A stretch of 44,869 nt of DNA from assembly GCA_001275005.1 (NCBI GenBank), contig JWZX01002565.1, positions 1 through 44,869 of the forward strand, read 5' to 3'. The DNA is from Chrysochromulina tobinii (taxonomy: Eukaryota > Haptophyta > Prymnesiales > Chrysochromulinaceae). The position numbers and the translations under genes were made by a program. Within the stretch, counting starts at the first letter, position 1. Each line of letters starts with the position of its first letter. The notes beneath the pieces are model-generated. The model was not told the origin of the DNA. It did no database searches and was given only the letters and a program-made list of their open reading frames with translations. Positions 35,401-44,869 of the stretch are shown here, in pieces.

Positions 35401-37637
35401 TCCTGGTTCATGTCGAGGGTCTGCAGGTACTCGCCGTGCGCGAAGATGACGGCGTGATTCTGGTTCTCGGGCTTGCCTTCACCGATGATCGGATTGCCCG
35501 GCAGGCGCACCTTGTACAGCACCAAGTCGCGCTGCGACTCGGGCTCGATCGCGAGCAGCACGGATGAAAAGTGCGGGTTGCGTGCCCCCTCGGCTTCGGG
35601 ATCGTCCACGAAGGCGATGCGCAGGTTGGCGGCGTAGGTGCGCCTCAGCTTGTCGATGGCGTCCGCCTTGTCAACGTCCGCCTGGTTTTGACTCCTGCGC
35701 TGCTTCCCGTAGATCTGGCACGCGACCACATACTCAAATTTGGTCGCGACGAGCCATTCGATCTCCTCCTCGGAGATATCCTCAAGCCGAGCGAGGCAGC
35801 GCAGCCCGTCGCCGTACCGTTGCACGCCGCGCACCGTACGCGAGAGGACCTGGGCGCGGTCCGAGGCCCAGCCGCGAAGGCTCTCAACGAAGTCGGACCC
35901 GAAGGCGCCGCTCCGCAGCCCCGCCTCGCCCATCTCTTGCCGCTCCTTAAAGTTCTCCCACTCGTCGGGAAAGAGCGCCTGGAAGCAGCTCGGGCACACA
36001 CGCTCGGCACTCAAGGGCACTCCGAGGCACTCCGAGGCACTCTGAGGTCATCAGAGGCACTCCGAGGCACTCAAGGGCACTCAGAGGCACTCAGAGGCAC
36101 TCCGAGGTCATCAGATGCACTCAGAGGCACTACGTGGCACGCAGTGGCACTCAGTAGCACTCGGAGGCAATCTGAGGTCATGAGCACTCACCTGCAGCAG
36201 GTCGAGCAGCGTCGCCTCGTCCTCTTTGGTCGCCTCGCCCTTGCCCCCCGCCGCCTTGCAATACAAGTCGGCCTCCGTGTAAATCACCTGCAATCAGGAT
36301 TCCAGAGACCCTCAGAGGTCATCAGAGGTCATCAGAGGTCAAGACCATCAAAGGTCCATCAGGAGACCGTCAGGGCAAGGAGCCATCCTCCATCAGCGGC
36401 TCTCACGCACGTCTTCAGCGTAGTACGGCGTGAACGCGGTGAACGATTTCATCTTCTCGATGGGCGGCGGCTGCGACATGCGCGCGTTGTGCAGCGAGTT
36501 GGAAAAGAAGATGAGCTGCCGCTTGGCCTCATCGTTCACCGGCTCGCCCCCCGGGTTGGGGGTCGTCAGGCAGCGTACGAGCGCCTCAAGCGTCGTCACG
36601 GCATCGTCCTCCTTGAGCGCATTCAGCGCGTTCACGACTGTCTGGGCGTCGGAGAAGAGGTCCAGCCTCACGAGCCTCCGAAGCTCCGAGTAGACCTCAA
36701 CCTCCTCCTGCACGTACTCGTGCGCGTACGAGCCCTTGGCCAAGTCCGCCGCCGCATTGCGCGACAGCTCCCCGCCGCGGAAGACGTCCCCCACAAGCTG
36801 GAGCACCTGATGAGGGACGCAATCAGATGCAATCAGTCGCGAGCAGTCGCACTCAGGTGCCCAAAGCGCGGCGTACCTCGGCAATCAATGGAAGTGCGTC
36901 CGCCATGTCCTGAAAGCGTGCATGGATCGCGCCCGTGTCGGCATCCGATGGCATGCACGAGCTCTCGCGGATCGATTGCGCTTGCTGCTCTGTGAGTCGA
37001 GGCGCCGTGTTGAGCAGGCTCCTCATCGTGCTCGTCGCGCGTGCGTGCCCTATGGCCATCTGCGCCGCGCTGTGCGACCCCTCTGGTTGCGCGCCGCCCT
37101 CCCCCTCGTCATCACCACCACCGCCAAGCTTGGAACTGAATTTGAAGCCAGACGCGCGGCCCACGGCACGAACGCACGAGCTCACCCTAAGCGAGCCGCT
37201 GCCGCCCGTGGCGCCTGTCAGCCGAGTGCGCGTGCGTCGATCGACGCGCGTACACCTTGAAAGGTGTTCCGCAAGGTGCGACATGGATATGGGATGCCCT
37301 TGGAAGAGGGACGCGCGGAAGGCGACACCCGAGCGTGCGTTGCCGCCGGCCGCCGTCGAGGGACGCGACGCACTCGCCGTCGATGAGTGTGCGAGCCTGG
37401 CATCGGCTGCCGGCGTCGGCGGTGGCGGAGTGGCGCTCACCCCCTCCCTCCCCCGTTCCCCTTCCCCCCCCGTCAGCGGTGGCGGAGAGGCGCTCATCTC
37501 GACGTCGACGATGACGGCGGCGGCGGCGGCGTCGGTGTCGGCCGCGGCGGCGTTGGCATTGGCGTTGGCATTGGCGTCGGCGTCGGCGTCGGCATCGGCG
37601 GCGGTGGCGGTGGCGGTGGCGGTGGCGGCGACGGTGG

Positions 37638-37668
<31 letters not shown>

Positions 37669-40425
37669 AGTGTCGGCGGTGTTGGCACCGGCGGCGGCAT
37701 TTTGGTTGGGGACGGCCTCATTGCTCGCGTTGAGCTCGTGCGCGAGATCGCACAGGTAGCTGCATAAGATGGCGAGGGAGGAGCGTAGAGCGAGGAGAGA
37801 TGAGATGACGTTCGGCTCACGCACGAGCGCCTGCTGCGTGAGGGAGGCGAGCTCATGCAGCACGTCTCTGAGCTGCTCGCGGTGCTGCCAGCGCGTCAGA
37901 CCGAGAGCTACGAGCAGCCAGCAGAGCAGATCACACGCCTGGCGCAGTGCGGGGGCCGCCATCGGGAAGCTCATCAGGGAGCCTTTCCACGCCTTCGAAT
38001 CGAAGACGGGCGATGAGATCATGGTGGGGAAGATGAGATACTCCGGCACATTAAAGAATGATTGGGCGCCCTTTCCACAGGCCTGTTCGTGTCCTGTGCC
38101 ACGCAACGATGCGAAGAGCATCTCGTCATGCTCCGCGTGCGTGAGGAGATCGCAACCTCGGAGCGAGATCACAATCTCGTTCCAGCTGCGCGCGAAGAGC
38201 TGCCACTGATGCGAACGCGCCTCGACGCACCAGTCTCGCAGCTGCTCGTGCGCGCCGACGTCGAGCAGCTTGGGCGCCTTCTCGTGGCACAGCAGCCGCT
38301 GCCCGTGCAGTTGCACCGTCTCGTCAAAGCTCGTGAGCAGGCTGGCCCAGCAGCTGATGCGCCCGATCCGGCGGTACTGTGCGAGCACGAGGGTCGAGCA
38401 GATCGACGACATGATCGTGTAGAAGACGTTGGTGTCGAAGAAGAAGACGCAAGTCGGAGTGGCGAGGCGCAGCGCGATGGCCATGAGGCGCACCGCCCCG
38501 TGCAGCGGGTCGGAGGGCGCCCCCCCCCTTCGACTAGAGCTCCCCTCGTCACTAAAGTCAACCTCCCACAGCGCAGTGATCGGGACGACGAGCGGCCGTG
38601 CGAGCCAGTAGTACCCAAAGGTGAGCTTGATGCCGCCGGTGGCCAGCCAAAAGGTGGCGTACGCGATCCACGTCGTCAACGGCACGGTGAGGTGCAGCGC
38701 GGTGCCCAGGAAATGGCGCTGGTTCCGAGCAGCCGCGAGGCGCCCATGCAGCTGGCGCCCCGCTGGCGAGAGGAGCGAGTGCTGCGCGACGAGCTGCACG
38801 AGCACGAGCGCGAGATAGCCCGATGAGACCCATTCGAACACGTAGACTTGGCGTGCGGGGCAGGCGGGGTAGTCCGAGTCCGGAGCGCAGTGGGACACGG
38901 CCGGATGGGGATTGAGCAGCCGTTCGACGAAGTATGAGGTGGGGAGGTCTGCGACGTACAAGAGAGGGATGCATGCATACGCACCGATGACGAGCAGCTG
39001 CGTACGGGCTGAGAGCTCGCTCAGGTGTCGGTTCCCGGGGACGAGCTCGTACAGCTTGATGAGCGCCCTGCAGGTCGCATGCGTCACGAGGGTGGGCGAG
39101 ACGCACCGCCACGCGACCGAATCATAAAAGGCGACGAGCAGCAGGGCATGCCACGCGACTGCATGCGGGATGAGCACACGAGAGAAGACGTAGATGACGC
39201 GGCTCATCGAGACGCGTTCAAAGTGCGTCTTCTTGAACAGCGCGCGCATCTCGCGCACCACGCCGTGCTTTGAGCGGAGGGCGGACGCCATGTTCGTGCG
39301 AAGGGCGTGGTACGCATGCCTCGCATGGGCGCCGATGGCGACCGTGGCGTTCGGGTCGTCCTTGGCGGACGCGTGCTGGGTTCGGAGAAGTTTCTCGAGG
39401 TTCGTACGATCCCAGAAGAACTCGTTGACGTCGTCGTACATGACGCGCTCGTCGATGGGGCGCTCCTTCTTCTTGATGATCTCATCCTCCAGGAAGGCGT
39501 AGATGGGCGTGACCATCGTGTCCAGGTAGTCGTCCGCCGGGTATGGCATCGTGGACGGCTCGACTGGCTGGAGCTCGAACCGATACCGATACCCCTCCGA
39601 GCTCCAGCCAGTACCTCGGGGCATATCTCGGGGCATATCTCCCTCCGAGCTCCTTCCCTCGGCCTCGCGCACGTGGGCTCCGGAGCCCGTTCCGGAGCCG
39701 ATACCGGTCGGCGATCGACACACGGCGATCGGCTGGAGCGTGAGCGCATTCGAGGCGCAGTAGAAGAGGAAGCAGAGGAACTCGGGCAGATGGCGAAGGT
39801 TGGCAGCCTCGCCGTGGATGAGGAGGTACAGGACCACCCGATGCAGCTCACAGGTGCAGACCCACTCCTCTTCCTCCTCGACGGTCATAAACTCCCACGG
39901 GCCCAAGAATGCCCACGTGCGGCTTTGCGCCAGCGAGCCGAAGCTCTCGTGCATCTTCTTGCCCTGGCCCTTGGGCCAGCCGAGCTCGGCGAGTCCCACG
40001 TGGCGCACCCAACGGCCGTAGTTGTGCAGCAGCTGCTCGCGGAAGGTCGAGATCGCGTGCAATCAGAGGCAATCAGCAGAGGCAATCAAGAGGCAATTAA
40101 CGAGACTCCTCGGCTCGTGGAGGGTCGAGACTGCGTGCAATCAGAGGCAATCAGCAGAGGTAATCAAGAGGCAATTAACGAGACTCGCCTGCTCGTGGAG
40201 GGTCGAGACTGCGTGCTGCAGTGCCTTGGACCACGCGAGAGAGCCCTGCCGCCCCATCAGGTTGAGGACGAGCTTGCAGACGTGATCGACTTCGTTGTCC
40301 AGATTCGAGGGTACCGTATGGCCGCGGTGGGTGTGCTCTTTTTGGAAGCCGAAGAGATGCGCGATGCGGGCGGCCACCGGGTAGATGTACGCCCGAAGCG
40401 CCGTCCAGCGCTGCTCCAACGACAT
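32435..40425 (-). CDS. 1,3-beta-glucan synthase module 2 (GT48 / FKS / callose synthase), C-terminal half of a tandem double synthase
   Basis: Exons 40425(in frame from upstream)-40189, 40032-36877, 36806-36411, 36287-36192, 35978-34386 and 34306-32435 all join in phase 0. Introns are 156 (GC-AG), 70, 123, 213 and 79 bp. Order: an N-terminal helical segment (LFGFQKEH), the FKS1 domain (LYLLIHGEAANLRHLPEFLCF), membrane helices, a low-complexity cytosolic loop (poly Ala/Asp/Asn), then the GT48 catalytic region. That region has FTAFTPYYAEDVIY, ALFPDEWENF, SRTVRGVQRY, GEGKPENQNHAVIFAHGEYL, NQDNYLGESLKMRNLL, HYGHPDVWDKLW, SEDIFGGFNVV and GKGRDM, followed by C-terminal membrane helices. All the GT48 signature blocks I know are intact. 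The enzyme polymerises UDP-glucose into 1,3-beta-glucan at the plasma membrane. It could start independently at Met 40425, but the frame above is open without a stop into module 1. Confidence 0.88.
36011..36190 (-). repeat. Intronic decamer minisatellite (GAGGCACTCA)
   Basis: About seventeen 10-nt units, plus strand gaggcactcc / gaggcactca / gaggtcatca, fill the 213-bp intron 36191-35979 of the glucan synthase gene; sense TGAGTGCCTC. Confidence 0.93.
36298..36370 (-). repeat. Intronic decamer minisatellite (GAGGTCATCA)
   Basis: Decamer units (ccctcagagg, tcatcagagg, tcaagacca) in the intron 36410-36288 of the glucan synthase gene. Confidence 0.85.
40046..40201 (-). repeat. Two tandem 78-bp repeats spanning an exon-intron boundary
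   Basis: Copies at 40046-40123 and 40124-40201 differ at about six positions (roughly 92% identity). The start of a third copy lies in the upstream exon (from 40202), and the far end matches the downstream exon (40033-40045). The intron 40188-40033 is 156 bp, exactly two units. Confidence 0.95.
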
Positions 40426-43400
40426 TGCAGGCAGTTCGAGGCTGGACGGTTCGGGCAGTTTGGGCAGGGAGGTGGAGGATGCCTGCTCATGGAGTGTGAA
40501 CATGGATGTGAACAGGGAGGATGCCTGCAGGTTCACACTCTTCCAAGGAGCCCTCGAGCCACTCGCACGCAGCGAGTAAGCTCCCCACTCGTCATGCGCG
40601 CCGTCGTGGTCGCGAGATGGACCATGCGACGCGAGGACAGCCTGCCATGAGGCCTTGCCATTGTAGAGCAGCGCGGCGCGCGGGCGTGGGCGGCTGCCCG
40701 GCCGCGTCGGGTGGAGGTCGATGAAGGGCTTGCATGCTGCTGGGTCCGCCGGGCCAAGCGCCGTCCCGAGCACATTTGGAGGCGGAGCGGCCGGGTCGGC
40801 GGAGGCGACGGCGGCCCAGCGGCGGCGACGCGTGCAGAGGCCGAGACGGCGCGCGAGATTGGGAGCGAGATTGGGAGCGAGATTGGGAGCGAGATTGGAA
40901 GCGAGATTGGGGGAGGAGCTGAGCAGCACGAGCGCCAGAGCCAAGGAGACGAGCATGGCGCCAATGGCCGCGACGACGGAGACTACGAAGAGGATGGCGA
41001 CGGTGGCCGAGATGGCGGCCAGCGCGTACAGCAGCCAAAAGTACGCGAGTGCGCGGCTGCACGCGCGCTGCGCTGAGCTTGCCACCCAGCCAGAGCGCGT
41101 CGTCGTGAACAGGTGACGCACGAGGTCGTTCTGCCGATCGAGGCGTGAGAGGGCGACGGCGTACGTGCGGTTGAAGAGGAACTTCGAGTGCAGCCCCGCA
41201 ATTGGCAAGATCGAGAGCGCCGAGAGCAGCAGGAAGAGGAGCGTCCCCACGACCACATCGAGCTCGCGATCCCAAAAGTCCACCCACCCATGGTCGCTCG
41301 CATGCGAGGCGTCGTCACGGGCGCTCGAATCCGGCGCCCGGGGCTTCGCTGTGAAAGCGGGCTTGGGCGTCGCGGCGAGCTCCCTGAGCTTCACACTGAG
41401 CTTCACGCTGAGCTTCACACTCGGCTCGTGCTCGGTCGAGGCAGTGGTGCGCACGAGCGCCGTGGTGGGCAAGGGCGCCGTGGTGGGTATGGGCGCTGTG
41501 TTGGGCACGAGCGCCGCCGCGATGGACGTGATGGCTGCAAGCATCAGCAATCCGGACGTGTATAGCATGAGGCAGTTACGCTCGTACGTCGAACGCACGG
41601 TCGTGCCCGCCGGCCCGTGCGTGTCCGTGCTGGTCGAGAGGACCGAGCTGAAGAGGACATGCATCGAGATCCACAAGTAAGCCCAGCTGATGCCGAGGCG
41701 GAGCGCCCATGAGAGGGCAAAGGCGCCGAGCTTTGAGTGCGGGAGCAGCACGTGCACGAGATGAACCTGCGGCCCGACCAGGTGATAGTACACAAGGGCG
41801 ACGAGGTGGAAGAAGGCGCCGTTGGTGAGCAGCACGAGTGTGCGCGAAAAGGGTGAGCGTGGGTCGTCGCCGCCCGAGTTGTCGACCTCCTCAAGCTTCT
41901 TCTCCTCGAGCCCCGCGAGGCAGAAGACGACGAGGACGAGGAGCCAGCCCTGGCGCCAGACGAGGAGCGTGAGGCGCTTGCGCCACGGCTGCTTGCGCGC
42001 CAGCTCGTTCGTGTGCTCGTGCCACGTGTGCCACGAGCCCATGCCCGGGCGGACCCCCGGATCGTCGTCGAGCCAGCGCAGGAACTCGACGAAGTTGGAC
42101 TGCACCTGGAAGAACCGGAACGAGTGCGGGTTGAAGAGCCATGGGGAGAGCCAGTTGGCGCCGACGAGCACCCACAGACCCCACGTCGAGAGCGCGTAGT
42201 AGCCTGGCAGGTCGGTGACCATCCCGTACAGGACCGCGAGCGCCGCGATCTTGAGGCCAAAGTAAAAGTGCGAGGGCGCGTACAGATGGTACAGATGCAC
42301 AAAGTTGGAGCTGAGCGTCGCAAAGGTGCGCCCGGTGGCGATGTACGATGCCGAGCCGAAGAGGACTCCTTGCGTGTAGAAGGCGTCGCGCGTGCGCTCG
42401 GTGAAGATCGTGAAGAGCTGCTTGAGGCTGAGCAAGTCGACGACCAAGTTCTTGAGCGCGAAGAAGAAGTTATGCTCGACCCAGTGCTCGACGAAGAGCG
42501 GGAAGGCTTTGACGAAGCCGAGCTGGATGACGAACTCAGCCGAGTACACGTGGTCGTACCCTACGGAGCCGCGCCGCGCCTCGAAGGGCACCTGAGGAGG
42601 GAGGCAAACAGACGTCCTCAGAGGTCATCTCAGACGTCAACAGAGGTCATCAGAGGTCATCAGAGGTCGAGCAGCGCCTCGAAGGGCACCTCGCCCGCGT
42701 CAAAGTACGTTTCGGCGCGGCAGAGGGCGAGGGAGATTAGCGAGAGGAGCATCGTGACGATCGCCACGTGCATCATTGCCGAGGTCAGGAAGAAGCCGAC
42801 AGAGGTCATGTACAGCGAGAGGAGCCGGAAGAGGTCAAAGTTCGCACTCATGCGCGCGTAGTCGCGTGACATGCATTGGAGCGCATTGCCACCCGAGATC
42901 TTTTGCTCGAAGCCGTTGATGCCCGTGAACGTGATGTCGCGCGCCTTGCCCACGTGAATGAATTCGGTGTAGTCGACGGAGCCGCCGCGCAGCCAGACGT
43001 TTGCGCCACCAAAGACGTCCTCGGACACGTGGATCGTCTTGGACGCCTTCGAGATGCGTCTGACGAAAGGCACCAGACGGCATCCCACACGTCGGGGTGG
43101 CCATAGTGCAGCCGCACCTCGAGAGGCCAGGCCATGAAGCGCTGGATCATTGTGCCGAAGACGAACTCGGAGTCGGCGGCGAAGCCGGCCACCAGCCCGT
43201 TGCCATCCGAGATGATGTGCTCGCGAAACCCGATGAGGCGCACGTCCCCTGTGAAGAGCTCGAGCAGGTTGCGCATCTTGAGCGACTCGCCCAAATAGTT
43301 GTCCTGGTTCATGTCGAGGGTCTGCAGGTACTCGCCGTGCGCGAAGATGACGGCGTGGTTCTGGTTCTCGGGCTTGCCTTCGCCGATGATCGGGTCACCC

Positions 43401-44869
43401 GGCAGCTTGACCTTGTACAGCACCCGCCCGGCCCCTGCAGCGGGGGAGGCGCCGTCGAGGGCGGCCGCCGTCGGCTCCGGCCCGAGCAGTACGGACGAGT
43501 GCACCCCCCTGGCCTCGTCGTACTCCACGTACGCAATGCGCAGGTGGCGCGGGAATCGCATGCGCAGCAGGTCGATCGCCTCCGCCTTCCATTGGTCCGC
43601 GCGGCTGGACGAGTTCAGCAACTTGTCGTAGATCTGGCACGTGACCAAATATTGGAACTTGGATGCGACTAGGTCCTCAACGTGCCCACGTGGCACCCCC
43701 TCGAGCATCGCCAGCAGCCGCAAGGCGTGCGCGTGACGCATGACGCCACGGACGGTCCGCGAGAGCAGCTGGGAGCGATCCGAGCACCAGTCCTGCACGA
43801 TCATGCCCTCCACGCCCGCGGCGACGCCCTCAGCCGGCGTCGGCGCCTGCATGGTCGACGCAGCCGGCAGTGCGGCCTGTCCGGGGGCGCCTGTCCGTGG
43901 GTTTCGGCTAGGGTTCGAGGCCACAGCCTGTCCGAGGGCGCCTGCCCTCTGAGCCTCCCATTCCCTTTTGGTCTGAACCATCTTCTTGCGCTCTCGTGTC
44001 CGCTCCACCGACTCGATGCGCTCGCATAGATTGGCCCATTCATCAGGGTAGAGGGATTTGATGATGGTGAGCAGCGAGGCGTTGTCGTCGTCGGCCACTT
44101 GAAGCGCGTCCATTGAGTATGTCACATCCTCGGAGTAGTGTGGTGTGAATGCCGTGAGAGAGGGCATGTCGCACACCGACACGGCGCGACCCAGGCGCCG
44201 GTGGTGCAGCGAGTTGCAAAAGAAGATGAGCTGCCGGCGCGCCTGCTCGTTAAGCGGCTCGCCCGAAGGGTTGAGCGTCTGCGAGGCGCGAAGCAGCGAG
44301 CGCAGCACGAGCTTCACCCCCGACGACGCGAGCCGACTCGCACTCTCGTCCACAGCTCGCGCCGTCTCGAGCGCCTCGAGCTTGAGCAGCCGACACAGTG
44401 TGAGCAGCGGGTGGCGCTCCTCCGGCCGCAACGGTGGCAGGTGCGGCGCGAGGCCCACGTGCTCCTCTTCAAGGCCAGCATACATGCTGGGCGACAAAGT
44501 AGCCTCATGGTGCCCAAAGCCGAGCACATTGGTCAGCCCGCACGCCAGGCTCTCGACGGCTACCGGTACGTACCGGTACTCGACGGCTCCCGAGGAGCGC
44601 GCGGTCGGTGGGGCTCGGGGCGCTAGCGGCGGTGGCGGCGCACCGGCGCCGTCGACGCCGGAGCCACAGGATCTCGATGAGAGGCCGCCGATCGACTCGG
44701 CACTCTCCGCGCGCTGCTGCCCTGAGAGCCGTTGTGGACGGGCTTGGGCTTGCGCGCACTGCGAGAGAGTCACATAGGCGGCGCCGCCGGGCGACGCGGG
44801 TCCGGGCGGCGAGGGCGGCGGCGAGGGCTGCGGCGAGGGCTGCGGCGAGGGCTGCGGCGTGGGCGCGGG
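40426..44869 (-). CDS. 1,3-beta-glucan synthase module 1 (GT48), 5' partial, continuous in frame with module 2
   Basis: The frame is open to the right edge, so the start and FKS1 domain lie outside. Exons 44869-42690 and 42591-40426 (continuing to 40189) join across a 98-bp intron (GAG|GTGCCC ... CTCAG|GTGCCC). A Pro/Ser-rich segment is followed by the GT48 region: FTAFTPHYSEDVTY, SLYPDEWANL, SRTVRGVMRH, GEGKPENQNHAVIFAHGEYL, NQDNYLGESLKMRNLL, HYGHPDVWDAVW. Near 43055-43062 one base is missing relative to module 2 (TCGTCAGACG-CATCTCG); without it the reading jumps frame, and with it SEDVFGGANVW and GKARDITF follow. C-terminal membrane helices match module 2 up to the FLFNR motif, then two extra helices and a repetitive linker (SNLAPNLAPNLAP) lead straight into module 2. 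The frame break may be a sequencing indel or may inactivate the gene. Confidence 0.82.
40853..40912 (-). repeat. 12-bp coding tandem repeat (Asn-Leu-Ala-Pro/Ser) in the inter-module linker
   Basis: Five copies of gcgagattggga, reading NLAP or NLAS on the minus strand, in the linker between the two glucan synthase modules. The repeat keeps the frame. Confidence 0.93.
42576..42692 (-). repeat. 18-bp exon-start duplication flanking a decamer intron
   Basis: AGGTGCCCTTCGAGGCGC occurs at the donor side (ending at 42691) and again at the acceptor/exon start (ending at 42593), 98 bp apart, which is the intron length. Between them lie decamer units (aggtcatcag at 42621-42668). Confidence 0.93.

Noticed and set aside
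37500-37700. Gly-rich plus-strand open frame opposite the glucan synthase loop
   Set aside because: It is the complement of GCN/GAC low-complexity coding in the minus-strand gene.

Overview
This window is nuclear DNA from a high-GC unicellular eukaryote. It holds densely packed, spliced, mostly single-copy eukaryotic genes: ribosomal protein eL33 split by three introns, a KDEL-terminated thioredoxin-fold protein, a SET/MYND protein, a voltage-gated K+ channel and a GT48 glucan synthase. There are no bacterial operons, rRNAs or IS elements. The high GC, Ala/Arg-rich low-complexity tracts, very short intergenic regions, one GC-AG intron and the set of surface-glycan genes suggest a microalga, most likely a haptophyte. 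That taxonomic call is inference.

Layout. 1-3.4 kb: a membrane J-domain protein with polyQ (5' end outside the window), a small membrane protein, and a secreted JmjC-like protein with one intron. 3.7-7.4 kb: a four-exon coiled-coil protein. 7.6-12.3 kb: a polysaccharide deacetylase, a membrane RING E3 ligase and a WW-domain protein whose WW fold is split by an intron. 13.0-17.0 kb: an FHA/amino-methyltransferase fusion with an apparent +1 frameshift at CTT-TGA-C, divergent from a GT25-FkbM fusion. 17.4-23.0 kb: a KDEL-retained PDI-like protein, a Sel1-repeat membrane protein, a SET/MYND methyltransferase and an aldo-keto reductase. 23.4-27.8 kb: a GT2 cellulose-synthase-like enzyme and an SGNH-hydrolase-like protein that share a 148-bp divergent promoter. 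28.0-32.1 kb: eL33 and the K+ channel. 32.4-44.9 kb (minus strand, running off the right edge): two complete-looking 1,3-beta-glucan synthase (GT48/FKS) catalytic modules in tandem with no stop codon between them.

Two themes stand out. First, seven of the ten introns in the four repeat-bearing minus-strand genes carry arrays of a 10-nt unit (sense strand about TGATGACCTC, TGAGCGCCTC or TGAGTGCCTC) that repeats a pyrimidine stretch plus a TGAY/TGAG branch-point-like core; two more carry one or two such units. Several introns open with a copy of the start of the next exon. One intron is exactly two 78-bp tandem copies spanning an exon edge. This looks like intron birth by tandem duplication, caught at several ages. 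Second, the double GT48 open frame would encode a polypeptide of at least 3,900 residues with two glucan synthase modules, an architecture I do not know from described callose synthases.

Several genes deal with surface or storage glycans (deacetylase, GT25-FkbM, GT2, SGNH, GT48). Others deal with ER quality control (JmjC-like, PDI-like, Sel1). Two single-nucleotide frame breaks (about 13.63 and 43.06 kb) may be real or may be sequencing indels, and each should be checked against reads.
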